DNA of 64,000 nt from contig JAYOEY010000012.1 in the NCBI GenBank assembly GCA_038116945.1, forward strand, positions 52,184-116,183. Direction: 5' to 3'. The notes under the pieces were generated by a model. That model was not told the DNA's origin. It did not search any database and worked only from the letters and a program-made list of their open reading frames with translations. The DNA comes from JAYOEY01 sp038116945 (GTDB lineage: Bacteria; Pseudomonadota; Alphaproteobacteria; MPNO01; UBA2964). Positions 26,472-35,804 of the stretch are shown piece after piece. How positions within the stretch are numbered: the first letter of the stretch is position 1; the number at the start of each line of letters is the position of its first letter. Made by a program: the position numbers and the translations under genes.

Positions 26472-27449
26472 ATGAATATCCTGTTCGTCACCTCCACGCG
26501 TATCGGCGATGCGGTCCTTTCGACCGGAATTCTCTCTTACCTGATTACGCGAAATCCGCACGCAAGCGTGACGGTCGGTTGCGGTCCGCTGGCCGCGCCG
26601 CTGTTCCAGGCGGCGCCGTGCGTCGACCGGGTCATTCCAATGACCAAGCGGGCGTTCGCAGGTCACTGGCTGTCTTTTTGGGCCGACGTCTGCACGTCTT
26701 CGTGGGATATGGTCGTGGACCTTCGTGCCTCTGCCCTGGCATGGACCGTCCGGGCGCGCGAGCGTCGCGTCCTGAAATCCGGGCCCGCGTCGAGAACGAT
26801 CCATCGCGTTGCGGAACTCGGAGCGCTGCTCGGTCTGGATCCGCCCCCCGCTCCCACCCTGTGGTTCGCCGAAGACGCGAAAGCAAAGGCCCTGGCCGTA
26901 CTGCCCGAAGGCGGTCCCGTCATCGGATTCGGCGCCACCGCGAACTGGATGCCCAAGATCTGGCCGGCGGAACGGTTTGCTGAGCTTGCCCGGCGTCTTA
27001 CGGCGGCCGACGCCGTGATGCCCGATGCCCGCGTCGCCGTATTCGGCGGGCCCGACGAGCGTCGCATCGCGCAACCCCTGCTGGATCTGCTTCCGCCCCG
27101 GCGGACAATCGATCTTGTCGGGAACCTGCCACTCGACGTTACGGCGGCATGCCTGTCCCGTTGCCGTCTGTTCGTCGGCAACGATTCGGGGCTGATGCAC
27201 ATGGCCGCGGCCGGCGGCGTCCCCACTGTCGGACTGTTCGGGCCCAGCCCGTCGACGCGTTACGGGCCGTGGGGCGACCATTGCGCGGTTGCGTCGTCGG
27301 ACGTCTCCTATGAGGATATCGTCGGCGCGGCGGATTTCGATCACCGCAAGACCGACAATCTGATGCAGAACCTGCCCGTCGATACCGTCGAACGCGTCGT
27401 CCTCGATCTGCCGGTCTTTTCGGCAGTGAACCGCTCGGGCGTCGCGTGA
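26472..27449 (+). CDS. glycosyltransferase family 9 (heptosyltransferase-like)
   Basis: 325 aa. MNILFVTSTRIGDAVLSTGIL at the start and GNDSGLMHMAAAGGVPTVGLFGPSP near 236-260 are the family 9 signatures of ADP-heptose:LPS transferases. It would add a heptose or related sugar to LPS core at the cytoplasmic face of the inner membrane. I chose ATG 26472 because the protein homology begins there; the frame is open further upstream without a good site. First gene of a four-gene operon in which every junction is a TGATG overlap. Confidence 0.9.
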   Translation: MNILFVTSTRIGDAVLSTGILSYLITRNPHASVTVGCGPLAAPLFQAAPCVDRVIPMTKRAFAGHWLSFWADVCTSSWDMVVDLRASALAWTVRARERRVLKSGPASRTIHRVAELGALLGLDPPPAPTLWFAEDAKAKALAVLPEGGPVIGFGATANWMPKIWPAERFAELARRLTAADAVMPDARVAVFGGPDERRIAQPLLDLLPPRRTIDLVGNLPLDVTAACLSRCRLFVGNDSGLMHMAAAGGVPTVGLFGPSPSTRYGPWGDHCAVASSDVSYEDIVGAADFDHRKTDNLMQNLPVDTVERVVLDLPVFSAVNRSGVA

Positions 27450-28498
27450 TGGCGCACATCGTCATGACCGATGACGGAATCGAATTCGACGGAGGATCGC
27501 TCGAACGCGGCCCGCTCGGCGGAGCCGAAACCGCTTTCCTGTCCCTGGCAGAAGCGCTGGCGCGACGCGGACACGCAGTATCGGTTCGCAACATGTGCGA
27601 ACGGCCGATGACTCGAGCGGGAGTGGAGTGGCGACCCCTTGCAGACGGCGCGCCGGACGTGGCCGATCTATATATCGCCAATCGTAGCGACAAGCTGATC
27701 CGGCTGGTCCCGCGCGCCCGCGCGAGCGTTTTCTGGATTCACAACCCTGCCAGATATCTTCTCAAGTTCCGTTATCTGTGGAAACTGTGGCAACGGCGGC
27801 CGGCAATCGTCTTTTCCGGCGCGTATCACGCCGCCACCTACCCGGGCTGGGCGCCATCTGGCGACCGGCTGGTCATTCCCTACGGTATATCTGAAGTCTT
27901 TCGGACCTGTGAGCGGGCCGACGAAACGCCTGCGCGGGCGATCTTTACCTCAAATCCGGTGCGCGGCCTGGGATGGCTGCTCGACCTGTGGGAACAGCGA
28001 ATTCATCCGGCCTGCCCGCAGGCTGAACTGCATGTCTATTCGGGAATGGCGACCTATGGTTCCTTTGGCGCCGCGCGCGCCGCCGAGATGCAGCCGATTC
28101 TCGAAAAGGCTCTTTCGCTCCGTGGGGTCGGCGTCGTCCTGAAGGACCCGGTCGCCAAGGATGATCTCGCATCCGCTCTGGGAGAAGCGAGGGTCCTGCT
28201 TTATCGGGGCGATCCCGGCGAGACCTTCTGTCTGGCGGTCGGCGAGGCCCAGGCGGCGGGCGTGCCGGCGGTTGTCTGCGACATCGGCTGCGTGGCCGAA
28301 CGGATCGAGGACGGTGCGACAGGCTTCGTGGCGAAGAACGACGAGGGCTTTGCGGATCATGCGATCAGGCTTCTGAGCGACGATGGACTTTGGCGGTCGC
28401 AAAGCGGGGCGGCGTTGCAGCGCCAGCGCGGCTGGGGATGGGACGATGCGGCAGCCGAATTCGAAAAACTGATTCCGACCGCCGGGCGCGCTGCGTGA
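27449..28498 (+). CDS. glycosyltransferase family 4 (group 1)
   Basis: 349 aa GT-B fold transferase. The N-terminal GGAETAFLSLAEALARRGH at about 24-42 is typical, and GETFCLAVGEAQAAGVPAVV near 256 carries the EX7E-like nucleotide-sugar site in variant form. It starts at the ATG of the TGATG overlap with the family 9 gene. Role: next sugar in a lipopolysaccharide or exopolysaccharide side chain (inference). Confidence 0.88.
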   Translation: MAHIVMTDDGIEFDGGSLERGPLGGAETAFLSLAEALARRGHAVSVRNMCERPMTRAGVEWRPLADGAPDVADLYIANRSDKLIRLVPRARASVFWIHNPARYLLKFRYLWKLWQRRPAIVFSGAYHAATYPGWAPSGDRLVIPYGISEVFRTCERADETPARAIFTSNPVRGLGWLLDLWEQRIHPACPQAELHVYSGMATYGSFGAARAAEMQPILEKALSLRGVGVVLKDPVAKDDLASALGEARVLLYRGDPGETFCLAVGEAQAAGVPAVVCDIGCVAERIEDGATGFVAKNDEGFADHAIRLLSDDGLWRSQSGAALQRQRGWGWDDAAAEFEKLIPTAGRAA

Positions 28499-29532
28499 TG
28501 CGGTTGTTGCAGCTCATGGCCGGCGCCGATGAGGGTGGCGCGGAGACGTTTTTCGGACGGCTGGCTGTCGCTTTTGAGAACGCAGGGGTCGATCAGCACA
28601 TCGTCCTCAGGCCGGCGCCGGGAAGAGAGGCGGCATTGCGGAACGCCGGCGTGTCGTTCTCGACGGCCCGGTTCGGCGGACTGTTCGATTTTTCGACGCG
28701 TTCGGCGATCCGGAAATCGATTGCGGAAAATTCGCCCGATATCGTGCTGAGCTGGATGAACCGCGCGACCCAATTCTGTCCGCCGTCGGGAAAAGGAGCC
28801 GGGTTCGTTCATATCGGAACGCCACGGGGCTATTACGACCCGAAATATTACCGGTCGTGCGACCATCTCGTCGTTACGACCGACGATCTCGTCCGGTTTT
28901 ACACCGGCAGCGGTTGGCCGGCCGACCGGATCACCGCCATACCGAATTTCGCGCCGGACCGGCGGGCGGCTCCGCTTGATCGAAGGAAACACGACACGCC
29001 CCCGGATGCGCCGCTACTGCTGGCGCTGGGACGGTTGCATGAAAACAAGGCGTTCGACGTGGCGATCTCAGCGCTGGCGAAGCTTCCTGGCCATTTTCTT
29101 TGGCTCGGGGGCGCCGGACCGCTCGAGGGTGAGCTGAGGGCGCAGGCCGACAGTCTGGGCGTCGGCGACCGCATCCGGTTTCTCGGATGGGTTTCAGATA
29201 CGGCGCCATTGTTTTCCGCGGCGGACGTGTTTGTCTGTTCGTCCCGGCACGAGCCGTTCGGCAATATCGTCATTGAGGCCTGGCTGAACGGCACGCCCAT
29301 GGCGGCAGCGGCATCGGAAGGGCCGGGATCGCTGATATCGGACGGAGAGGACGGAATTCTGGTTCCCGTCGACGATGCGGACGCGCTGGCCGACGCCATT
29401 CGGCGGATTACCGAAGATGGGGTTCTCGCGGCGGGGCTGGCGAAAGCAGGCCGGCGGCGTTACGAAAACGAATTCACCGAAGGGATAATCGTGTCGCGCT
29501 ATATCGACCTTTTCGAGAGGCTTGCGGGCTGA
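28498..29532 (+). CDS. glycosyltransferase family 4 (group 1)
   Basis: 344 aa, second group 1 transferase in the operon. GADEGGAETFFGRLAVAF near residue 9 and SSRHEPFGNIVIEAWLNGTPMAAA at about 247-270 give the classical EPFGxxxxEA donor-sugar motif. Translation starts at the ATG of a TGATG overlap. Sequence differs clearly from the preceding family 4 protein, so they probably add different sugars. Confidence 0.9.
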   Translation: MRLLQLMAGADEGGAETFFGRLAVAFENAGVDQHIVLRPAPGREAALRNAGVSFSTARFGGLFDFSTRSAIRKSIAENSPDIVLSWMNRATQFCPPSGKGAGFVHIGTPRGYYDPKYYRSCDHLVVTTDDLVRFYTGSGWPADRITAIPNFAPDRRAAPLDRRKHDTPPDAPLLLALGRLHENKAFDVAISALAKLPGHFLWLGGAGPLEGELRAQADSLGVGDRIRFLGWVSDTAPLFSAADVFVCSSRHEPFGNIVIEAWLNGTPMAAAASEGPGSLISDGEDGILVPVDDADALADAIRRITEDGVLAAGLAKAGRRRYENEFTEGIIVSRYIDLFERLAG

Positions 29533-31292
29533 TGTGCGGAATTGCCGGCATCATGACCTCGTCGGGAACGGCGCCCGACCGCGCGGTGATCCGGTCGATG
29601 CAGAACGCGCTCGCACACCGCGGCCCGGACGGCGAAGGTGAACATTTCGCGGCATCGGTCGGCATGGCGCATCGACGCCTTTCCATCATCGATCTCGAAA
29701 CCGGGGATCAGCCTTTCGTACTGGAAGACGGCGCCGCGCTGATCGCCAACGCGGAAATCTATAACTACGTCGAACTGAAACGCGACAATCCGCAATTTTC
29801 CTACGCGACGGAGTCGGATTGCGAAGTCGCGCTGCATCTGTATCGACGGGACGGTGCCAGGTTCACGGAGGCGCTGCGCGGCATGTATGCGCTGGCGATT
29901 CATGATCCCTCCGCGCGCAGGCTGGTGCTCTCCCGCGATCCGTTCGGCATCAAGCAGCTTTACTACGCCGAAGGTCCGTTTGGATTCGCATTTGCGTCCG
30001 AACCGCGCGCGCTGGTCGCATCGGGACTGGTGACCCCCCAGGTTCGGCGACAGGCGGCATCCGAACTCTTGCAGCTTCAGTTTACCACCGGCGCCGAAAC
30101 GGTCATTTCGGGAATTTTTCGCGTGCTTCCCGGAGAGACGCTTGTCGTCGAATCGGGTCGCATCGCGCAGCGGCACAGGCGATCCGCGCTTCCGTCGGGC
30201 GGTCCCGAGACGATCGAAGAGGAGAGCGCCATCGAGCGCATCGACCGGGCCCTGGCAGACAGCGTTGCCGTGCATCAGCGGAGCGATGTCCCGTACGGCA
30301 TGTTCCTGTCCGGGGGAATCGATTCATCCGCTGTCCTCGCCCTGATGGGACGGCTCAATGACAGGCCGGTCAGGGCGTATACGGTGGGTTTTTCCGATAC
30401 GCGCGCCGCCGATGAACGCGAAATGGCGCGGACCATCGCCCGTGCCGTCGGTGCCGACCATGTCGAGATCGATTTCGACGAAACGGATTTCTGGGCCACA
30501 GCGCCCAAAGTCGCCCAGGCGATGGACGATCCGGTAGCGGATTATGCCGAACTGCCGACCTGCAAGCTCGCCGAGACGGCGTCCCGGGACGTAAAGGTTA
30601 TCCTGTGCGGCGAAGGCGGGGACGAAATGTTCGGCGGGTACGGCCGCTACCGTTCGGCAATTCGTCCTTGGTGGAAGTTCCGGCGGGCCATGCGGTCGCG
30701 TGGCGCCCTGGAGGGACTCGGCATCATGCGGGACGACTCTCGCGACTGGCGAAGCGGCCTCGCCGTCAGCGAAACAGTCGCCGAGTCAGGCGAGCGGACG
30801 CGCCTGCAAACGGCGCAGGCGACGGACTGCGCGGACTGGCTCGCACACGATTTGCTGATCAAGCTGGACAGGTGCCTGATGCGATATGGCGTCGAAGGCA
30901 GGACGCCCATGCTCGACCCCGCTGTCGCCGAGGCAGCGTTCCGGCTTCCTGACAGGCTCAAGGTACATGGCCGGACGGGAAAATGGATTCTGCGCCGGTG
31001 GCTCGAGCGGTCATTGCCGGAAGCTCGCCCATTCGCACCGAAGCAGGGTTTTACCGTCCCGGTGGGGGAATGGATCGTTCGACGGGGAGAGACGCTCGGC
31101 GAACTCGTCGCGCGTCAGGCAGGGATCGTCGAGCTGTGCCGGCCGTCAGCGGTTGAAGCGGTGTTTCGCAAGGGAGGGCGGCGGCAGGGGTTTGCCGCCT
31201 GGGTGCTGCTGTTCTACGCACTCTGGCATCGCCAGCACATAGAAGGCGTTGCGGGTGAGGGCGACGTTTTCGACGTTCTGGGCGACCGGTAA
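29532..31292 (+). CDS. asparagine synthase (glutamine-hydrolysing)-like amidotransferase
   Basis: 586 aa. Cys2 after the initiator (MCGIAGI) is the class II glutaminase nucleophile; HRGPDGEG follows near 31. The synthetase domain has the PP-loop SGGIDSSAVL near residue 260 and GEGGDEMFGGYGRYR near 359. Linked to three glycosyltransferases by TGATG overlap, it more likely amidates a sugar acid or a surface glycan precursor than makes free asparagine; homologues of this kind are frequent in exopolysaccharide clusters, including those linked to exosortase. Last gene of the operon. Confidence 0.88.
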   Translation: MCGIAGIMTSSGTAPDRAVIRSMQNALAHRGPDGEGEHFAASVGMAHRRLSIIDLETGDQPFVLEDGAALIANAEIYNYVELKRDNPQFSYATESDCEVALHLYRRDGARFTEALRGMYALAIHDPSARRLVLSRDPFGIKQLYYAEGPFGFAFASEPRALVASGLVTPQVRRQAASELLQLQFTTGAETVISGIFRVLPGETLVVESGRIAQRHRRSALPSGGPETIEEESAIERIDRALADSVAVHQRSDVPYGMFLSGGIDSSAVLALMGRLNDRPVRAYTVGFSDTRAADEREMARTIARAVGADHVEIDFDETDFWATAPKVAQAMDDPVADYAELPTCKLAETASRDVKVILCGEGGDEMFGGYGRYRSAIRPWWKFRRAMRSRGALEGLGIMRDDSRDWRSGLAVSETVAESGERTRLQTAQATDCADWLAHDLLIKLDRCLMRYGVEGRTPMLDPAVAEAAFRLPDRLKVHGRTGKWILRRWLERSLPEARPFAPKQGFTVPVGEWIVRRGETLGELVARQAGIVELCRPSAVEAVFRKGGRRQGFAAWVLLFYALWHRQHIEGVAGEGDVFDVLGDR

Positions 31293-31376
31293 CGGACTGC
31301 CGGAGCGACCCGTTAATCGGGGGTTAAGCCGTGTTTGCTACCGTCCGGAAAGCGTATTCAGGTTCTGGACGAACGA

Positions 31377-31664
31377 ATGAGACTTTTTCCCGGTGTAATT
31401 CTTAAAGGCATCGCCGCCCTGACGGGGCTGCTGATCCTTGCGGGGTGCGAGAACCCGTACATGGTGAAGCTGAAGAAGGAATTCGGCTGGACCGAAGAAC
31501 GCATGACGCGTGACGGCTGGCTTGAGTCCCGCAAGATCCGGCCGCCTGAAGCCTACTGTTACGAAACGCTTGGAGAAGCGGAGTGTTTCGAGACGCCCCA
31601 GGAGGCCGAGCGCCATCGCCTGTCGAGGCAGAACGAAATTTCCAAAGAAACCGGCCGGCAGTAA
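31377..31664 (+). CDS. small lipoprotein of unknown function
   Basis: 95 aa. MRLFPG, a hydrophobic helix and the lipobox LAGC with Cys24 give a clear lipoprotein signal. The mature part is charged, has two cysteines (CYETLGEAEC) that could pair, and shows no known domain. I chose ATG 31377; an upstream in-frame start would put extra residues before the signal. Codon use matches neighbours, so it is probably a real gene. Confidence 0.68.
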   Translation: MRLFPGVILKGIAALTGLLILAGCENPYMVKLKKEFGWTEERMTRDGWLESRKIRPPEAYCYETLGEAECFETPQEAERHRLSRQNEISKETGRQ

Positions 31665-31698
31665 GCGCCGGCTGCCCGAATTTTCCGGACGGGCCGGG

Positions 31699-31938
31699 TC
31701 AGGCGGCTTCCGCCTGTCGCTTGATGTCCAGATACCGGTCTCCGACCTTGCGAATGTTTTCGACATCTTCGCGGCGGTCGGCACTGGCGGCGCCCCCATG
31801 ACGGCTCAGGACGATTTCAAGCGCCTGGTAAAGTTTGCCGGCGGCGTCCACATTTCCCTGCTCCGCGGCCAGGTCGAATGCGGAAATGATCCGGTCGCTC
31901 AAACGTCGACTTACGAGTTCAGTCTGTTGTTCAGCCAT
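31699..31938 (-). CDS. small conserved-looking helical protein
   Basis: 79 aa, no cysteine, mostly predicted alpha-helix with a central AAEQGNVDAAGKLYQALE that resembles a TPR-like helical hairpin. An AGGA ribosome site lies 8 bases before the ATG. The reading frame uses GC-rich third positions like true genes here. No function can be assigned. It is convergent with the small lipoprotein gene. Confidence 0.6.
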   Translation of the reverse strand: MAEQQTELVSRRLSDRIISAFDLAAEQGNVDAAGKLYQALEIVLSRHGGAASADRREDVENIRKVGDRYLDIKRQAEAA

Positions 31939-32049
31939 GGGAGATGTCCTAGTTTTTGTCCGGTCGGGCCGATAGAATGGACGAAATTCCTTAATCGAAT
32001 ATGAATTCGGCGTTGATGTCGGCGCGGGAGAAATTCAGGGAGACGGGCA

Positions 32050-32586
32050 ATGCCAGTACCGAGCGAAATGAAATTCGGCCATATCGGCCTTTACGTCACC
32101 GATCTTGAAAAGATGATCGATTTCTATACCAATCTGATGGAGTTCAGGATCACGGACCGGGGATCGGCCATGCGGTCGGGCGCAGAACTCGTTTTTCTCA
32201 GCCGCGATCCGGAAGAACACCATCAGATCGTTCTGGCCACTGGCCGGCCCGACGGGAATGTCAGCCCGGTGAACCAGATTTCCTTCCGCGTCGAGACCAT
32301 CGAACAGGTGCGGGCGGCCTACGATGCGGCGGTCGCATTTGGCGTCGAAGGCATTACGCCGATAGACCACGGTTCGGCGCTCTCTGTGTATTTTCCGGAT
32401 CCCGAAGGGAACCGTATGGAAATATACATGGCGACTCCCTGGTATATCGCGCAGCCGCATGCCAAGCCGCTCGATTTTTCCCTGTCGGACGAGGAAATCC
32501 TCAAGGCCAACGAGGAAAAATGCCGGGCGGACGCGACTTTCAAGCCGATGGACCAGTGGAAATCGGAGTTTCCGGCGGTCGCCTGA
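32050..32586 (+). CDS. VOC family (extradiol dioxygenase/glyoxalase fold) protein
   Basis: 178 aa with one vicinal-oxygen-chelate domain. GHIGLYVTDLEKMIDFYTNLM at the start supplies the first His. EEHHQIVLATG near 56 gives the second and MEIYM near 123 the glutamate ligand, which together form the 2-His-1-carboxylate metal site. The C-terminal 45-residue tail is longer than the minimal domain. It could be an extradiol-type ring-cleavage enzyme for aromatic intermediates or a lyase/isomerase; only the fold is certain. AGGGAGA ribosome site. Confidence 0.84.
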   Translation: MPVPSEMKFGHIGLYVTDLEKMIDFYTNLMEFRITDRGSAMRSGAELVFLSRDPEEHHQIVLATGRPDGNVSPVNQISFRVETIEQVRAAYDAAVAFGVEGITPIDHGSALSVYFPDPEGNRMEIYMATPWYIAQPHAKPLDFSLSDEEILKANEEKCRADATFKPMDQWKSEFPAVA

Positions 32587-32649
32587 CGCACGGGTGATTC
32601 CCTGGAAGGCGTTTCCCGAGGTCCGTGGCGCCGCCGGCCGCCGCGCGGG

Positions 32650-33138
32650 CTAATCCTCGTACAGCCCCCGGTTTCGATGCCAGTCCTCGATGCCTTCATC
32701 GGGATATTGCGGATACTGCTTTTCGCCTTCGGGAATCTTCACCCACGACGCCCTGTAGTCGGCCATCGTGTTGCGGACTTCCGGCGGCGCAGGCAGGTCC
32801 GTGTCGATCGACGACGCGAACGGATAGACCCAGGCCGCGTGTCGCGGGTTGAAGTTCCACAGCATCGTTCCGCAATGTTTGCAAAAATGACGCCGCGAAT
32901 AGCCGAGCCCGTCTTCCTCGTAGACTCCGCGGTCGTTCAGCGACGAGCGGTATACGGTGAGATGCTCTGCGCCCTCGATTTCCAGCGTATCCGCGTCGCC
33001 CATGATGTTGATCGCATACCCGCCTCCGCCGCCCAGCTTGCGGCAGATGGAGCAGTGGCAGCGCGAAAACGGGTATGGCGTATGCGAGCGGACCCGGTAT
33101 TTCACCTTGCCGCAATGGCACGATCCTTCCAGCAGCAT
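32650..33138 (-). CDS. GFA/CENP-V family zinc-binding protein
   Basis: 162 aa. Zinc ligands: CHC at residues 7-9, CHCSIC at 27-32 and FCKHCG at 85-90. The start at 33138 has a full AGGAGGTGG ribosome site, so the longer open frame is not used. Same family as the protein at 282-695 but divergent, with a longer C-terminal tail. Substrate unknown; members bind glutathione adducts. Confidence 0.85.
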   Translation of the reverse strand: MLLEGSCHCGKVKYRVRSHTPYPFSRCHCSICRKLGGGGGYAINIMGDADTLEIEGAEHLTVYRSSLNDRGVYEEDGLGYSRRHFCKHCGTMLWNFNPRHAAWVYPFASSIDTDLPAPPEVRNTMADYRASWVKIPEGEKQYPQYPDEGIEDWHRNRGLYED

Positions 33139-33426
33139 TTTCTCCACCTCCTGTTCATGTGTAAGTCGCCGGAATTCTGGCGCGCTATTCTCGATCTGTC
33201 CAAAGGCCTGTTCCCGGCCGGTCGCCGCGCTATATAGTCTCATTCGTTATCGTTTACGCCTTGTTAACCATCTTCGACTTCGAATGGGACAGGTGAATGG
33301 ACGATGTTGCGATGATGGCTGCGGCGCCTCCGTGGCACAATCTCCGCATTCTGCATCCGTCCGGGAGCATAAGGTGGTAGGGATCGGGAAGGTGGATTCG
33401 GCCATGAAGCGGGCTGTCGTTTCGAA

Positions 33427-35802
33427 ATGATCGAACTGAATTCAATTTTCTGTCTGTTTGCGGGAATCGCCGTCGCGACGATTTCGGTTTTTCTGTTTGT
33501 CGCTCTTCGCCGCAGAAGCGCCGAGGTGAAGACCCGGGAACTCGCCCTGACCGCGTTTCCCGATGCGGTACTGGTGACAGGCGTCGCGAGCGAATGCGTA
33601 TACGCCAACCAGGCCTGGAAAACGCTGTTCGGACAATCTGCGGGAGCGACCGACGCGGCGACAATTGAGGCGGTCGAGCGCCGGCTCGCCCCGGAAAAGG
33701 AAAATTTCCAGAGTTTCGTCAAATTGCGGTCGGCTGCGGCGGCGCGGGCCTCGGACAGCGGCGAAGTGGCTTTCATCGACCCGAACGGACGCAAGAGCTG
33801 GTACCGGGTTGCGGTCGGCCCGGCTGGCGAGCGAGACAATGTGCTCTGGACGTTTTCTCCTGACGATGCCCGCAACGATCTCGCTGCGGCGATCGCCACC
33901 GAACAGGACCGCATGATCCGTTTCCTCGAGGATTGTCCGATCGGATATTTTTCGGTCGACGAGAACGGAAAATTTCTCAATGCCAATACGGCTTTCGCTC
34001 ACTGGATCGGTCTGACCGACAGCGATCTTGTCGAAGGGAAGAAATGCCTGCACGACTTCCTGTCTGGCGGGACGGCGTCGTCCCTGCCGCCGTGGAGCGC
34101 GCTCGGCACGGGCGCGGCGAATGTCGGAGAGGTGGAACTGCTGCACGAAAGCGGTCGCCGGTTCAGCGCCTTTGTCGCCGAAACCGTACTGAATGACGGC
34201 GATCACGTCCGGACGCGTACGCTGGTCCGCGACTTGTCGCGCGAACGCGATACCCGGTCCGCCCTGCGACAGTCGGAAGAGAGATTCCACCGGTTCTTCG
34301 ACGAAGCGCCGGTCGGCATCGCGCTGCTCGATTCCAACGGTATCGTCACCGAATGCTCTTCGGCGCTGGCCCGCATGTCGATACAGGACCAGGCGTCGCT
34401 TCCGGGCATGGCGATCTGGGATTTCGCGATCGACGACGACCGGGACCGGATACGGCAGTGGGTCGCCAACGCCATCGTTTCGAACGACGAAACGCCCATC
34501 CAGATAACGCTGAAGGGAGACGATCAGGTCGTGGCGTCCCTTTTCGCGAGACGGCTCGAATCCGATCCGGGCGGACCCGGCGGCCTTGTTGTGCATGCGC
34601 TGGATCAGACGGAATTCCGTAATCTGGAAAACCAGTTCATCCAGTCGCAGAAGATGGATCTCGTCGGCCAGCTGGCCGGCGGCGTTGCGCATGATTTCAA
34701 CAATCTGCTGACCGCGATGATCGGATTCTGCGACCTTCTGCTGCAGCGGCATTCGCCGAAGGACCAGTCTTTTGCGGATATCATGCAGATCAAGCAGAAC
34801 GCGAACCGGGCGGCGAACCTGGTTCGCCAGCTTCTGGCGTTTTCGCGCCAGCAGACGCTGCAGCCGAGGGTGCTCGATATTACGGATGTTCTGACCGAAC
34901 TTACGCATCTGCTGCGGCGGTTGATCGGCGCCGATATCGAACTCAAGATGGTGCATGCGCGCGATCTGTGGCCGGTCAAGGTTGACCAGAGCCAGCTTGA
35001 GCAGGTCATCATCAATCTTGCGGTGAATGCGCGCGACGCCGTGGATGGCAAGGGTTCCGTCACGATACGCACGTTCAACTGCGCCAATTCGGAATCCAGC
35101 AGGGCGCGCCATACGGCCCTGCCGTCCGGCGATTATGTTGCCATGGAAGTCGCCGATACCGGGGTCGGCGTCCCGAAAGAGCTGCTGTCGAAGATATTCG
35201 AACCGTTCTTCACGACGAAAGAGGTCGGGTCCGGAACCGGGCTCGGTCTTTCGACCGTTTACGGCATCGTTCGACAGACCGGCGGCCATATTTTCGTCGA
35301 TTCCCAGGAAGGGCAGGGCGCCCGGTTCACGATCTATCTGCCGCGTAACGAATCGGAATCGCATGAAGCCGGGCAGGAAGCGGAACCCGATCAGGCGATA
35401 TCGGAAAAACGCGACCTGACGGGCGCCGGTCGGGTGATGCTGGTCGAGGACGAGGATGCGGTCCGCATGTTCGGCGCGCGGGCGTTGCGCAACAAGGGAT
35501 ATACCGTTGTCGAAGCCGCGAGCGGGGATGAGGCCATCGAGCTTCTGACCAATGGCGAGGCGGGCGATATCGATGTCCTGGTCAGCGACGTCGTCATGCC
35601 TGGCATGGACGGGCCGACCATGATCCGCCAGGTCCGCGAAACGCACCCCGACATGAAGGTCGTGTTCATCTCCGGCTACACCGAGGATTCGTTCCGCAAT
35701 CGGCTTGGCGTTTCCGAGGACATCCATTTCCTGCCCAAACCCTTCACGCTTCAGCAGCTCGCCACGAAGGTGAAGGAAATGATGGAAGACACGGTCGTCT
35801 GA
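33427..35802 (+). CDS. cckA: hybrid sensor histidine kinase CckA
   Basis: 791 aa. One N-terminal transmembrane helix (residues 6-28) is followed by PAS-like domains over about 40-390. The HisKA box GGVAHDFNNLLTAMIGF has phospho-acceptor His422, then a HATPase domain (NLAVNARDAV, GTGLGLSTVYGIV) and a C-terminal receiver with Asp721 (VSDVVMPGMDG). Sequence around the H-box (MQIKQNANRAANLVRQLLAFSRQQ) is the CckA signature. CckA passes phosphate through ChpT to CtrA and CpdR, the cell-cycle and motility pathway of alphaproteobacteria. The first PAS stretch is weakly conserved. Confidence 0.92.
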   Translation: MIELNSIFCLFAGIAVATISVFLFVALRRRSAEVKTRELALTAFPDAVLVTGVASECVYANQAWKTLFGQSAGATDAATIEAVERRLAPEKENFQSFVKLRSAAAARASDSGEVAFIDPNGRKSWYRVAVGPAGERDNVLWTFSPDDARNDLAAAIATEQDRMIRFLEDCPIGYFSVDENGKFLNANTAFAHWIGLTDSDLVEGKKCLHDFLSGGTASSLPPWSALGTGAANVGEVELLHESGRRFSAFVAETVLNDGDHVRTRTLVRDLSRERDTRSALRQSEERFHRFFDEAPVGIALLDSNGIVTECSSALARMSIQDQASLPGMAIWDFAIDDDRDRIRQWVANAIVSNDETPIQITLKGDDQVVASLFARRLESDPGGPGGLVVHALDQTEFRNLENQFIQSQKMDLVGQLAGGVAHDFNNLLTAMIGFCDLLLQRHSPKDQSFADIMQIKQNANRAANLVRQLLAFSRQQTLQPRVLDITDVLTELTHLLRRLIGADIELKMVHARDLWPVKVDQSQLEQVIINLAVNARDAVDGKGSVTIRTFNCANSESSRARHTALPSGDYVAMEVADTGVGVPKELLSKIFEPFFTTKEVGSGTGLGLSTVYGIVRQTGGHIFVDSQEGQGARFTIYLPRNESESHEAGQEAEPDQAISEKRDLTGAGRVMLVEDEDAVRMFGARALRNKGYTVVEAASGDEAIELLTNGEAGDIDVLVSDVVMPGMDGPTMIRQVRETHPDMKVVFISGYTEDSFRNRLGVSEDIHFLPKPFTLQQLATKVKEMMEDTVV

Positions 35803-35804
35803 AT

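Noticed and set aside
31290..31315. TAACGG/CCGTTA inverted repeat after the amidotransferase gene
   Set aside because: Stem of only 6 bp with a 14-base loop and no T-run, so not called a terminator.
33139..33426. Possible small RNA or gene between the GFA gene and cckA
   Set aside because: No stable hairpin or coding frame with a ribosome site was found; it is most simply the divergent promoter region.
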